Shown: in pieces, positions 35,535 to 43,544 of the stretch
How positions within the stretch are numbered: position 1 is the stretch's first letter
How the letters are laid out: each line of letters opens with the position of its first letter
Notes under the pieces: model-generated
Databases searched by the model: none
Seen by the model: the letters and a program-made list of their open reading frames with translations, nothing else
Told to the model about the DNA's origin: nothing
Assembly (NCBI GenBank): GCA_030694465.1
Contig: JAUXYJ010000023.1
Location: forward strand, 372,001-436,000
Source of the DNA: Deltaproteobacteria bacterium
GTDB taxonomy: Bacteria > Myxococcota_A > Polyangia > Polyangiales > Ga0077539
Reading direction: 5' to 3'
Length of the DNA: 64,000 bases
Program-made: the position numbers and the translations under genes

Positions 35535-37564
35535 GCAGCGGCACGCACGACGAGCCCGTGCCTCTCGAAGATCGTCGCGAAATCGGCGAGATGCCCACCG
35601 TGCATGGGCGAGACATTGGGCCCTCCGTCCGGTGCGTGGTGTGCGACGCCGACGTCGTGTTTGGCATCAATTTTTGCGGAGTCTGCGGCCACAACGTCCG
35701 CGCACAGACGTCGACAGATCCGATGATTGGCATGATCGTCGCGGACCGCTACAAGATCGCAGCGCTCTTGGGTCGCGGGGGCATGGGCGTGGTGTATCGC
35801 TGCGTCCATACGCGCATGGGAAAGACCATGGCGATCAAGCTCTTGCACGGCGACCTCGCCCGCGATGGCGGCGTGCTCGAGAGGTTTCAGCGCGAGGCAC
35901 AAGCTGCGTCTAAGCTCTCGAGCCCTCACACGGTCAGCGTTTTTGACTACGGATCGAGCGAGGGTCTCACGTACCTCGTGATGGAGTTTGTTGCGGGCGA
36001 AGACCTCAGCCGAGTGCTTCGTGCGAAGGGACATCTGTCACCCGAGCGCGTCGCTCGGATCAGTGTGCAAGCCTGTCAATCGCTCACCGAGGCGCACGAA
36101 AACGGGATCATTCATCGGGACGTAAAGCCCGAGAACTTTATTGTCACACGCGATCGCAACGGCGCCGAGCTGATCAAGCTGTTGGACTTCGGACTCGCCC
36201 GTCTGCGAGACGGCGAGGAGCGCAATGACATCACAGGGTCAGGCGCGCTTCTTGGGACGCCGTACTACATGTCCCCAGAGATCATCCGTGGAGGACAAGC
36301 CGACGTGCGTTCGGACATCTATGCGCTCGGCGCGATGATGTACCGCGCGCTGGTTGGCACGCCGCCGTTTATGGGCAGCTCGCCCATCGCGGTCTTAACC
36401 CGGACGCTCATCGACGACCTCGAGCCGCCCTCGGCGCGTCGCCCCGATCTCACAATCCCGCGACCCCTCGAAGAGCTGGTCCTGCGTTGCCTAGCGAAAG
36501 ACGCCGCGCAGCGCCCGCAGACGATCGAGGCCGTACGCCAGTGTTTGCTGGAATTTCTCGGACAGAGTGATCCGTCTTCGCTGAGCGATTCGGGGCTCTT
36601 GAAGCCCCTCGGCACGGTCGCTGACGAAGACCTCGAAGTAGCGACCCGCAGCGACGTCGAGCTCTTTGAAAAGCGGCTGCGGCGCGGTCGCATCGCGGGC
36701 TGGTCGGCCGCCCTCGCTTTCGCGCTGTTGGTCTTGGTGGCTGGGGTCGTGATCGTCAGCGCCCAGCGGGCCAAACGCTCAGAGAACAACCAACCGCTCA
36801 CCACCGAACGCGAGCCAAACAATAGCCCCACGCGAGCCAATCTCATCGCACCCGAGACCGAGGTCCGCGGGCGATTGGCCAATCGAATCACTCGAACGCA
36901 AGGCGATGTCGACATGTTTCGCTTGGCGCCAAGGCCCCGCGGTCGATGGCGACTGCGCGCAGAGCTCTCGCCACAACCCAACATCGACACGAAGTTAGAG
37001 CTGTTTGTGAGCGGCAATGAGGGCCCTGTTTTTTCGGCTGGCGAGGCCGGGATCGGCGAGCGCGAGCTCATCGCGGGGTTCACACTCCAAGACGGAGGTG
37101 AGTATTTTCTCGTCGTACACGAAGACCTACGGAGCGGCTTGATTCCGTCCGAAAATGTGTCCGACGACTACCGGCTTCGGTATCGACTTGAGGCCATCGA
37201 TGAGCGCCTCGAAACTGAGCCAAACGACAGCGAAATGACAGCGCAAGTGCTCCCTACCGAAGGCGACGTGCAGGGCTTCATCGAGTCAGTCCAGGACACC
37301 GATGTGTGGTGCCCCACGTCACTTACCGCGGCGACCTCCGTCCGACTTGAGCACCCCAGCATGGACCTTGAGCTTCGTGTGGTTTTTCGCGATGGCCACG
37401 CGACCGAGACCCTCGACAGCCACCGCGCGGGAGGTGTCGAGCGTGTGCTCGTGCAGCCAGCCTTGTCGCGCCCGCCGTGCTTCGCGGTCCATGCGTCTAC
37501 ACAGTTTGCGCCAAGCAAGGGCGACGGCGAACACCCCTACACGTTGCGCCTGGTGAGACCATGA
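35531..37564 (+). CDS. Ser/Thr kinase with N-terminal zinc ribbon and extracytoplasmic PPC-like domains
   Basis: This is a 677-residue kinase. The zinc ribbon C35/C38/C49/C52 (CVVC...FCGVCG) precedes a full Hanks domain: GRGGMGVVY, MAIK (K103), HRDVKPEN and DFG at 219-221. A membrane segment at about 388-411 is followed by two extracytoplasmic repeats that open with TEREPNNSPTRAN and LETEPNDSEMTAQ. These are typical of bacterial pre-peptidase C-terminal (PPC) beta domains, normally found on secreted proteases; on a kinase they could sense envelope ligands. Start ATG overlaps the previous stop (ATGA), and the next gene's start overlaps this stop, indicating one coupled operon. Confidence 0.92.
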   Translation: MSSGTHDEPVPLEDRREIGEMPTVHGRDIGPSVRCVVCDADVVFGINFCGVCGHNVRAQTSTDPMIGMIVADRYKIAALLGRGGMGVVYRCVHTRMGKTMAIKLLHGDLARDGGVLERFQREAQAASKLSSPHTVSVFDYGSSEGLTYLVMEFVAGEDLSRVLRAKGHLSPERVARISVQACQSLTEAHENGIIHRDVKPENFIVTRDRNGAELIKLLDFGLARLRDGEERNDITGSGALLGTPYYMSPEIIRGGQADVRSDIYALGAMMYRALVGTPPFMGSSPIAVLTRTLIDDLEPPSARRPDLTIPRPLEELVLRCLAKDAAQRPQTIEAVRQCLLEFLGQSDPSSLSDSGLLKPLGTVADEDLEVATRSDVELFEKRLRRGRIAGWSAALAFALLVLVAGVVIVSAQRAKRSENNQPLTTEREPNNSPTRANLIAPETEVRGRLANRITRTQGDVDMFRLAPRPRGRWRLRAELSPQPNIDTKLELFVSGNEGPVFSAGEAGIGERELIAGFTLQDGGEYFLVVHEDLRSGLIPSENVSDDYRLRYRLEAIDERLETEPNDSEMTAQVLPTEGDVQGFIESVQDTDVWCPTSLTAATSVRLEHPSMDLELRVVFRDGHATETLDSHRAGGVERVLVQPALSRPPCFAVHASTQFAPSKGDGEHPYTLRLVRP

Positions 37565-38889
37565 AGCGGCTGCGACAGAGCGCTCCATGGGCAGTGATTT
37601 TGCTCACCGTTGCAGGTGCGACACACGCCCAGCAGCTCAGAGTCCGTGGCGACCGTTTGACCACGCGCGCTCATCTGCCCGAGCGAAATCCAGGGCTCTC
37701 TCACGCGTTGTCGCAGAGCATTCAAGACTCGCCCATCGGGAGAGCTACGCTCAACGTGATCCAACTCCCGCGCGGAACCCCTGCTTTTTTACCCGTCATT
37801 CTCGATGACAACCGACTGATCCTTACGACTCACGCGCCCCCGGCCATCTGGTGGACTCAGGGCGATCGCGTCACGCATGGCGCCATTGGCCGCGCGCGCC
37901 TCGTGGGTCCGCCGGCCATCGGCGCCGACCTGCGTGTGCTCACCGTCGACGACAACAGTCACCTCACGGTCTACACACCCGAGGGCGAAGCGCGTCAGAC
38001 CCTGATGCTGCCCTCACGACCGCTCGGCGGAGTGACGACCCTTGGCGACGGGACCGTGCTCGTACCGACCGAAATCGACTCAACGCGTGGGCTTTTTGCC
38101 CTCACGCCAGACCTCCAGAGCGGCACCCCCCTCACGCTACCCTTTGCGCTCAACGATGCCATGTTGCTGCGCGGCTATGGCGGCTCTGTGTGGGCGTCGA
38201 CTACGCGCGGACCCCTGCAAATTCGCAGCGATAGAGGCATCCATCCGCTGCCCGCCAACGCTCCCCGCGGGCGGCTCTTGCAGCTCGAAGAAGACACCTT
38301 GGTGGTGCTCTCTGCAGCGCAACCCACGTTCGAAATCACGACGCTCTCGCGCCATGGTGCCGTCCGCGGCTCTCAGACCGCACAGGGCACCGCGTTCTCG
38401 CTCCCGATGGGGCACCTCGCCGTGGCGCACGGCGTGATCCCAACGCCCGCGGCTCCCGTGGCCGGATCGACACCCGCGCCACCGCCGCCGCCGCCGCCTG
38501 CTCCGGTCGTGAGATCCCGTTGGCGCTTGGGCGCCCTGGCTCGTGGAGAGCCTGAGCCTACGCACACCGAGCTCACCGTCTACGACCGCACCGGACGCCG
38601 TCAACGCCAGGTGCTGCTGCCTCGCCAAGAGTCCAACGAAGAGCTCCGCTGGATCCTGATGGACCCCGAGCAGTCGCTGCTCGTGATGACCTCGCGCGGG
38701 CGTCTCTTCGCGATCGATCCAAGCGGCGCGATGCGCTGGGAGGTCAACCTCTCCATCACGCCAGTCTTTGACGCCGTGACCCTCGCCGATGGGGGATTCG
38801 CCTTCATGATCCAGGCCCCACGACCCGCCCTGGTGATCTATCACCCGGCCGCGCAGGCCCCGCCGCACGTCCCTACTCCCGTAAGCTGA
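37561..38889 (+). CDS. Secreted repeat (beta-propeller-like) protein of the kinase operon
   Basis: This 442-residue protein has a signal peptide ending A-T-H-A and no lipobox. The body has repeated aromatic/Gly-rich beta segments (DRLTTRAHLPERNP, VLTVDDNSHLTVYTPEGE, LAIDPSGAMRWEV-like) resembling PQQ or SMP-type beta-propeller blades. A Pro-rich linker (eight consecutive Pro near residue 310) interrupts the last third. No catalytic motif is seen. The start ATG overlaps the kinase stop (ATGA), so it is probably translated with the kinase. It may be the extracytoplasmic partner or ligand-binding component; function is unknown. Confidence 0.78.
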   Translation: MKRLRQSAPWAVILLTVAGATHAQQLRVRGDRLTTRAHLPERNPGLSHALSQSIQDSPIGRATLNVIQLPRGTPAFLPVILDDNRLILTTHAPPAIWWTQGDRVTHGAIGRARLVGPPAIGADLRVLTVDDNSHLTVYTPEGEARQTLMLPSRPLGGVTTLGDGTVLVPTEIDSTRGLFALTPDLQSGTPLTLPFALNDAMLLRGYGGSVWASTTRGPLQIRSDRGIHPLPANAPRGRLLQLEEDTLVVLSAAQPTFEITTLSRHGAVRGSQTAQGTAFSLPMGHLAVAHGVIPTPAAPVAGSTPAPPPPPPPAPVVRSRWRLGALARGEPEPTHTELTVYDRTGRRQRQVLLPRQESNEELRWILMDPEQSLLVMTSRGRLFAIDPSGAMRWEVNLSITPVFDAVTLADGGFAFMIQAPRPALVIYHPAAQAPPHVPTPVS

Positions 38890-38900
38890 TGCAATCTTCG

Positions 38901-38912
38901 CAGGGGCCCCTG
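38901..38912. terminator. Perfect 12-bp palindrome CAGGGGCCCCTG
   Basis: This lies 12 bp after the end of the kinase operon and before the DUF1111 gene. It could form a GC hairpin marking the operon boundary. No U-tract follows. Confidence 0.3.
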
Positions 38913-38959
38913 AGAGCGCTTGACGGCCCTCGTCTCGCGGACGTAAGCATCGCGCTCCA

Positions 38960-40114
38960 ATGTTGAGACAGGAAATCATTTTCATAATCATCCTATCGCT
39001 CTCGGGCTGCGCTCCGCCCCTCATGCTCGTCGGAGCCGACCCAACGAACCTGCCTGTCACGATGTTGAACGCCGAGCAGTCGCAGCAATTTGACCGCGGT
39101 GATGCGCTCTTTGAGCACGCGTTTGCGCCCAGCGAAGGGCTCGGCCCTGTCTACATCCGTCCCTCGTGCGCGTCGTGCCACGCGCGCGACGGGCGCGGTC
39201 CCGGAGTGGTCCAGCGCCTCGCTGTCCTCGAAGCCGACGGTCGCACGCCGCGTGAGGACATGCGCATGTTCTTGCCCTTCGGCGACGTCGTGCGGCCCTT
39301 GTTTGTCGCACCCGCGACCATGGGCCTGATGGCGCCGACCAACGTGTCCAACTTGGTGACCTCGATCCGTGTGGGGCCGGCGGTGTTTGGTCGCGGCTGG
39401 ATCGAGGCCATCGACGAGCGCGAGATCCTCCGCGTGGCAGCCGAGCAAGCCGCGGGGCCAGGCCCCGAGCGCGGGGTCGTCGCGCGCTTGAGCGATGGGC
39501 GTGTTGGACGCTTTGGGCTCAAAGCGCGGGTCGCAACGCTCAGAGAATTTGCAGCCGATGCGCTCCGGGGAGACATGGGCCTGACGTCACCGATTTTTTC
39601 GACTGAGGTGGCCAATCGCGAGGGGCTCACAGACGACCAGCGACCCGGCGTAGATGTCTCGCTCGCGCAGGTCGAAGACCTCGGGCTCTACACCGCCGCG
39701 ATCGCGATCCCTGCGCGGCAGGCGGGCCCCGGCGAGGGCGCAGCGCTCTTTGCCCGCGCGCGTTGCGCGATCTGCCACGTTCCGTCGCTCGCGACACGAG
39801 ACGACTATCCGTTGGGCGCGATCGCGGGACGCCCCGCAGAAGTGTTTACCGATGTGCTCTTGCACGACATGGGCGACGCCCTCGCAGATGGCGTGCGTGA
39901 GGCCGGCGCAAACCATCGCCAATGGCGAACCGCGCCCTTGATCGGAGTCCGTCATCTTCGCTCGTTCTTGCATGACGGCCGCGCGACCTCGCTCGCGCAA
40001 GCCGTCGCGATGCACCGCGGAGAGCGCTCTGAAGCCAACGCGTCGATAGACACATTCGATGCACTCGCGCCTGCAGACCAGCGCGCGCTCCTCAGCTACG
40101 TCGCCACACGTTGA
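38960..40114 (+). CDS. DUF1111-type di-haem oxidoreductase lipoprotein
   Basis: This 384-residue lipoprotein has a signal ending L-S-G-C. It has two haem c sites, C70-x2-C73-H74 (CASCHARDGRG) and C269-x2-C272-H273 (CAICHVPS), as expected for DUF1111, a family related to di-haem peroxidases often labelled thiol oxidoreductase. It acts in the periplasm. DUF1111 genes commonly neighbour imelysin genes in Pseudomonas and others, and the gene here is followed by an imelysin 23 bp downstream. The pair is generally linked to iron uptake. The start is an ATG 70 bp past the kinase operon. Confidence 0.88.
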   Translation: MLRQEIIFIIILSLSGCAPPLMLVGADPTNLPVTMLNAEQSQQFDRGDALFEHAFAPSEGLGPVYIRPSCASCHARDGRGPGVVQRLAVLEADGRTPREDMRMFLPFGDVVRPLFVAPATMGLMAPTNVSNLVTSIRVGPAVFGRGWIEAIDEREILRVAAEQAAGPGPERGVVARLSDGRVGRFGLKARVATLREFAADALRGDMGLTSPIFSTEVANREGLTDDQRPGVDVSLAQVEDLGLYTAAIAIPARQAGPGEGAALFARARCAICHVPSLATRDDYPLGAIAGRPAEVFTDVLLHDMGDALADGVREAGANHRQWRTAPLIGVRHLRSFLHDGRATSLAQAVAMHRGERSEANASIDTFDALAPADQRALLSYVATR

Positions 40115-40137
40115 GCCCTACAGAAAGACAAGTATTC

Positions 40138-41148
40138 ATGTCGCGAATCTCAAAGATCACTCTCTCGATTGCGTCCGTGTTTTTGCTTCAGTGTGCGACC
40201 CCGCAAGAGCGCGCGACCCTCGAGGTCAAAGACCACATCCGCGCAGACCTCGCGGCGCTCACCAGCGCAGCGAGAGAGATGCAAAGCGTGACGCCCGCCC
40301 AAGGGCCATGGAGTCCAAGTACGCACTCCTCCGACGTCGCACGCATGCGCGCAGCCTGGCTGCGAGCGCGCGCTGCCTATGAGCGCGTCGAGGGAGCAGT
40401 CGCGGTGCTCTTTCCCGAGCTCGATGTCAGCACCGACGCACGCTTCGATCACTTTGTCAGCGAGCGCCCAGACACCAACCTCTTTGATGGCGAAGGCGTC
40501 ACCGGAATGCACGCGATCGAGCGGATCTTGTGGGCCGATCAGATCCCCGAGCGCGTGCGCGCATTTGAAGCGACACTGCCCAACAGCCCACAGGCTGCGC
40601 GAGCTCCCATGACGGCGACCGAGGCCCAGCAATTTCGCAGCGATTTGCTCGGTCGATTGATCCGAGACAGCGAAGAGATGGAGCGCCAGTTTCGTCCCCT
40701 CGCCCTCGACAACGCGACGGCTTTTCGCGGCGTCATTGGCTCGCTTGAAGAGCAGCTTGAGAAGGTCAACGTGGCGGCGACGGGCGAAGAAGAGTCACGC
40801 TATGCGCAGACGACGCTCGCGGACATGCGGTCGAACCTCGAAGGCTCGCAGCGCACATTCAGAGCCTTCAGGCCCTGGCTCGAGTCCGTCCAACAGCAAG
40901 CGCTCGCGACACGCATCGACGCGCGATTCGCGGCACTCTCAGCGCAGTACACAGCGCTCCAAGGCGACGCGCTCCCGCCCGTTCCTGAGGGATACAACCC
41001 CACGACGCCGTCCGCCGCACACCTCGCGACGCCGTATGGCCAGCTGCGGTCGTTCTTGCAGCGCGAGTCAGACCCCATGCAGAGCGAATCGCTCGTTGCC
41101 TTGATGAGCACCGCCGCAGACGCCCTCAACATCCCTCAATTGCGATGA
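40138..41148 (+). CDS. Imelysin/EfeO-family lipoprotein (M75)
   Basis: This 336-residue lipoprotein has a signal ending L-L-Q-C. The G-x-H-x-x-E motif of the imelysin family is present (GMHAIERILWAD), and the surrounding helices are consistent with the two four-helix bundles of that family. Imelysin-family proteins are periplasmic or outer-membrane and take part in iron acquisition; the motif resembles a metal site. It sits between the DUF1111 protein and a P460-like cytochrome, whose ATG overlaps the imelysin stop by 4 bp, so coupling is likely. The ATG at 40138 is chosen over an upstream TTG at 40111 because it starts the signal peptide. Confidence 0.88.
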   Translation: MSRISKITLSIASVFLLQCATPQERATLEVKDHIRADLAALTSAAREMQSVTPAQGPWSPSTHSSDVARMRAAWLRARAAYERVEGAVAVLFPELDVSTDARFDHFVSERPDTNLFDGEGVTGMHAIERILWADQIPERVRAFEATLPNSPQAARAPMTATEAQQFRSDLLGRLIRDSEEMERQFRPLALDNATAFRGVIGSLEEQLEKVNVAATGEEESRYAQTTLADMRSNLEGSQRTFRAFRPWLESVQQQALATRIDARFAALSAQYTALQGDALPPVPEGYNPTTPSAAHLATPYGQLRSFLQRESDPMQSESLVALMSTAADALNIPQLR

Positions 41149-41732
41149 ACACACCCCGCGACCCGCGCGCTCCACAGCGTGCATTGATCTCAACCTTGCT
41201 GCTCTCCTTGGTGAGCTCAGCGCCGCTGTCTTGTGGCGAGACTCAGACGCAATATCTCGCGCTGGACAGGGATTTTCAGGGATTTTTGCAGTGGCCTCAG
41301 CGCGCGTTGGGCAGCACAACCATCGCCGGTCACCCCGCCGGTCCGCGGGTCTTGTATCGCCGCCCCAACGATCAGCTCCCTCCCTGGGCGGGTCCCTCGC
41401 CCGACGCCGGCGACGACGCCGGACCGCCGCAATTCGCGCGCGGAACGATCTTAGTAAAGACCGTCGAGGTAGGCCCGGTCACAGACTGGGAGATCTTCGC
41501 CATGGTCAAACGCGGCGGCGACTACAACCACAACGGCGCGGTCGGCTGGGAGTTTTTTTCGCTCAAGGTCTTGCCCTCTGGCGCGGTCATCGTGGTGGGC
41601 CGTGGGTTGATCCCGTCGGCCGATCGATACACCGACCCTGGCACTGGCCAAGCGCTGACCTGCAACCAATGCCATGGCACTACGGCAGCCCGCGCACGGG
41701 ACAGCGTCTTGTCCGAGGGACTTACACCGTAA
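41145..41732 (+). CDS. Cytochrome P460-like haem lipoprotein
   Basis: This 195-residue lipoprotein has a signal ending L-S-C. The domain contains GTILVKTVEVGPVTDWEIFAMVKRGG-like and GAVGWEFFSL stretches and a single C-N-Q-C-H haem site near the C terminus, the pattern of the cytochrome P460 domain family. It should be periplasmic and may act in nitrogen-oxide, peroxide or electron-transfer chemistry; no P460 crosslink residue could be assigned. The ATG overlaps the imelysin stop (ATGA), so it is the third gene of the operon. An ACTTACACCGTAAGT motif covers the stop codon. Confidence 0.8.
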   Translation: MNTPRDPRAPQRALISTLLLSLVSSAPLSCGETQTQYLALDRDFQGFLQWPQRALGSTTIAGHPAGPRVLYRRPNDQLPPWAGPSPDAGDDAGPPQFARGTILVKTVEVGPVTDWEIFAMVKRGGDYNHNGAVGWEFFSLKVLPSGAVIVVGRGLIPSADRYTDPGTGQALTCNQCHGTTAARARDSVLSEGLTP

Positions 41733-41734
41733 GT
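41720..41734. promoter_or_regulatory. Inverted repeat ACTTACACCGTAAGT, copy 3
   Basis: This overlaps the stop of the P460-like gene and lies 58 bp upstream of the tandem-domain lipoprotein start. Half-sites are identical to copies at 24266 and 27071; the central spacer differs by one base. Confidence 0.45.
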
Positions 41735-41791
41735 CTCTGATTTCGCTGATGGTTTGCTCATTGCCGCGACGCGGCGTATAGCGTTGCGTCT

Positions 41792-42979
41792 ATGAAATCA
41801 GCACTCACTTCAGGCAGGGGGATCCGCGCGGGTTGGGCCCTCGCGCTCGCCATGGCGCTCGGCGCGTGTGGCGAATCGGTCATCGGTGGCGACGCCATGC
41901 CAGATTCACCGGGCGCTGACCGCGCAGTCATTCAAGACACCGCGACGCAGCCGGACATCGTGATGGCGAGCGATGTCACTCCGTCCGAAGACGCCTCGAT
42001 GAGCGAAATCGCTACCGAAGATGTTGCAAGCTCCGACGGCGCGCGCGAAGACACCGCGCCTCTCGCGGACGCTACGACCGAGGCTGCCACGAGCCTCGAT
42101 TCGTCCATGCGCGACGCGACTGTAGACGCGACGAGAGACGCAGCTGCAGACGCCTCAGCGGACGCTCTCACCGACGCGGCCATCGATACGGCACGCGATG
42201 TCTCGATGGACAGCAGCAGCGACGCCTCGATGGACGCAGCCCCCGACGCGGGCACCTGCGCACTCCAGGGTGACTGGGTCACAACGCTCCCGATGATGGC
42301 GGGCATGCTGGCCTTTCGCTTCGACGCCGCGGGCACCTGGCAGGGCGCGATGGACGGAGCCTCCCTTGGCACCCCGGCGGCGATTCCGGTCGGAAACTAC
42401 GCGGTCTCGGGCAGAACCATTGTGCTGACCAATGACCCCGGCATGAGCGGTTGCATGATGTCCGATCGCGGCGAGTACACGGTCTCGTATGACCCCTCAT
42501 GCAACACCATGACCTGGGTCCTCGTCCGTGACACCTGCATGGGTCGCGCGAGCGCGCTCAACAACGCCACGTTTCGGCGCTTCGTCCGTGATGGTGGCAG
42601 CGTGGACGCAGGCGCAGACGCAGACGCAGCCCCCGATGCCTCGGCGTGTGCGATGCGTGGCAGCTGGGACAGCATGTTCGCGATGGGCGGCGGCATGGCA
42701 GTGTTTCGCTTCTCGGCGGGTACAACCTGGGAGGCCGCCCTCACCCGCGCGAACCTCGCGGCTGGCATGACCATCCCCCTCGGAAACTACAGCGAATCCG
42801 CTGCTAGAATTGTCCTCACCGCCGACCCCGGCGGCGCCTCTGGGTGCGTGATGAGCGACCGAGGCGAGTACACAATTAGCTACAGTTCGGCCTGCTCACG
42901 GGCCACCTGGACCGTGGTCTCGGATACCTGCACGACCCGCCGAGACGCGCTCAACGGCGGCACCTTCGTACGCTTCTAG
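41792..42979 (+). CDS. Lipoprotein with Asp-rich tether and tandem duplicated domain
   Basis: This is a 395-residue lipoprotein. The signal ends L-G-A-C. The tether (about residues 34-155) is nearly all Asp, Ala, Ser, Thr and Glu. Two homologous domains follow at 156-264 and 286-395: both share GDW or GSW near the start, FRF, P-x-GNY, a S-D-R-G-E-Y-T block (Ser-Cys pairs just before it), DTC and a final (F)RF. Each domain keeps Cys pairs that could form a disulfide. The fold resembles lipocalin-like small beta domains, but no family is certain. It follows the imelysin operon on the same strand 59 bp away and could be a late member. Confidence 0.78.
   Translation: MKSALTSGRGIRAGWALALAMALGACGESVIGGDAMPDSPGADRAVIQDTATQPDIVMASDVTPSEDASMSEIATEDVASSDGAREDTAPLADATTEAATSLDSSMRDATVDATRDAAADASADALTDAAIDTARDVSMDSSSDASMDAAPDAGTCALQGDWVTTLPMMAGMLAFRFDAAGTWQGAMDGASLGTPAAIPVGNYAVSGRTIVLTNDPGMSGCMMSDRGEYTVSYDPSCNTMTWVLVRDTCMGRASALNNATFRRFVRDGGSVDAGADADAAPDASACAMRGSWDSMFAMGGGMAVFRFSAGTTWEAALTRANLAAGMTIPLGNYSESAARIVLTADPGGASGCVMSDRGEYTISYSSACSRATWTVVSDTCTTRRDALNGGTFVRF
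42257..42583 (+). repeat. Tandem domain copy A
   Basis: This encodes residues 156-264 of the lipoprotein; shared landmarks with copy B are GDW/GSW, GNY, MSDRGEYT and DTC. Confidence 0.75.
42647..42976 (+). repeat. Tandem domain copy B
   Basis: This encodes residues 286-395 and is clearly homologous to copy A, separated by a 21-residue Asp/Ala linker. Confidence 0.75.
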
Positions 42980-42987
42980 GCGCTCAC

Positions 42988-43494
42988 TCAGCGGGCGCCA
43001 AAATTGAGCGTCCAGTAATGCCGCAATCGCGTGTCCGTGCGAAACGCGTAGCCCACCCCAAGGGAGCGCAGCTCGCCGTTCATAATGCTCGCACAGTGCC
43101 CTGGGCTGGCCATCCATTGCGCGACCGTGGTGGTCGCACTCGGAGAGCCGCCCGCGATGTTCTCTGCGTTGGGGAGCGCAGTGTAGCCCGCAGCAACCAT
43201 GCGCTGAGTAGGGGTCACACCCTCCGGCGTGTCGTGCTCGAAGTAGTCGCGTGTGGCCATGTCTACGCTGTGCACACGCGCAGAGTTCGCGAGCTGCGGA
43301 TGCAGCGTGAGCGGAGCTACCGCTGCGAACATTCGATCGCCACAGCGCGCGGCGGCCGAGCGCGCTTGGTTGACCAAGCCCAACACCTCGGCCTCACGCG
43401 CGGGATCGGTCTGCACCACCCCTGGCATCCCGCTTGAGGGCCCACAGGCGCTCAGGCCAAGTGCGATGATCCAGACGCGTCCCAGAGTCCCCAT
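42988..43494 (-). CDS. CAP-domain (SCP/PR1-like) lipoprotein
   Basis: This 168-residue lipoprotein (signal ending L-S-A-C) carries a CAP domain: VNQARSAAARCG, HSVDMATRDYFEHDTPEG, AENIAGG, WMASPGHCASIMN and GVGYAF are all standard motifs of the bacterial CAP/SCP family. Two His and a Glu suggest the usual metal site. Secreted bacterial CAP proteins are generally envelope or host-interaction proteins with unclear biochemistry. The ATG at 43494 gives the signal peptide; upstream codons (to 43521) are unlikely. It is convergent with the tandem-domain lipoprotein. Confidence 0.88.
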   Translation of the reverse strand: MGTLGRVWIIALGLSACGPSSGMPGVVQTDPAREAEVLGLVNQARSAAARCGDRMFAAVAPLTLHPQLANSARVHSVDMATRDYFEHDTPEGVTPTQRMVAAGYTALPNAENIAGGSPSATTTVAQWMASPGHCASIMNGELRSLGVGYAFRTDTRLRHYWTLNFGAR

Positions 43495-43544
43495 CCGTGG
43501 CTTCACGCGCTCAGTGTACAAAGTGCGAGAACCTTACGCGAGGC

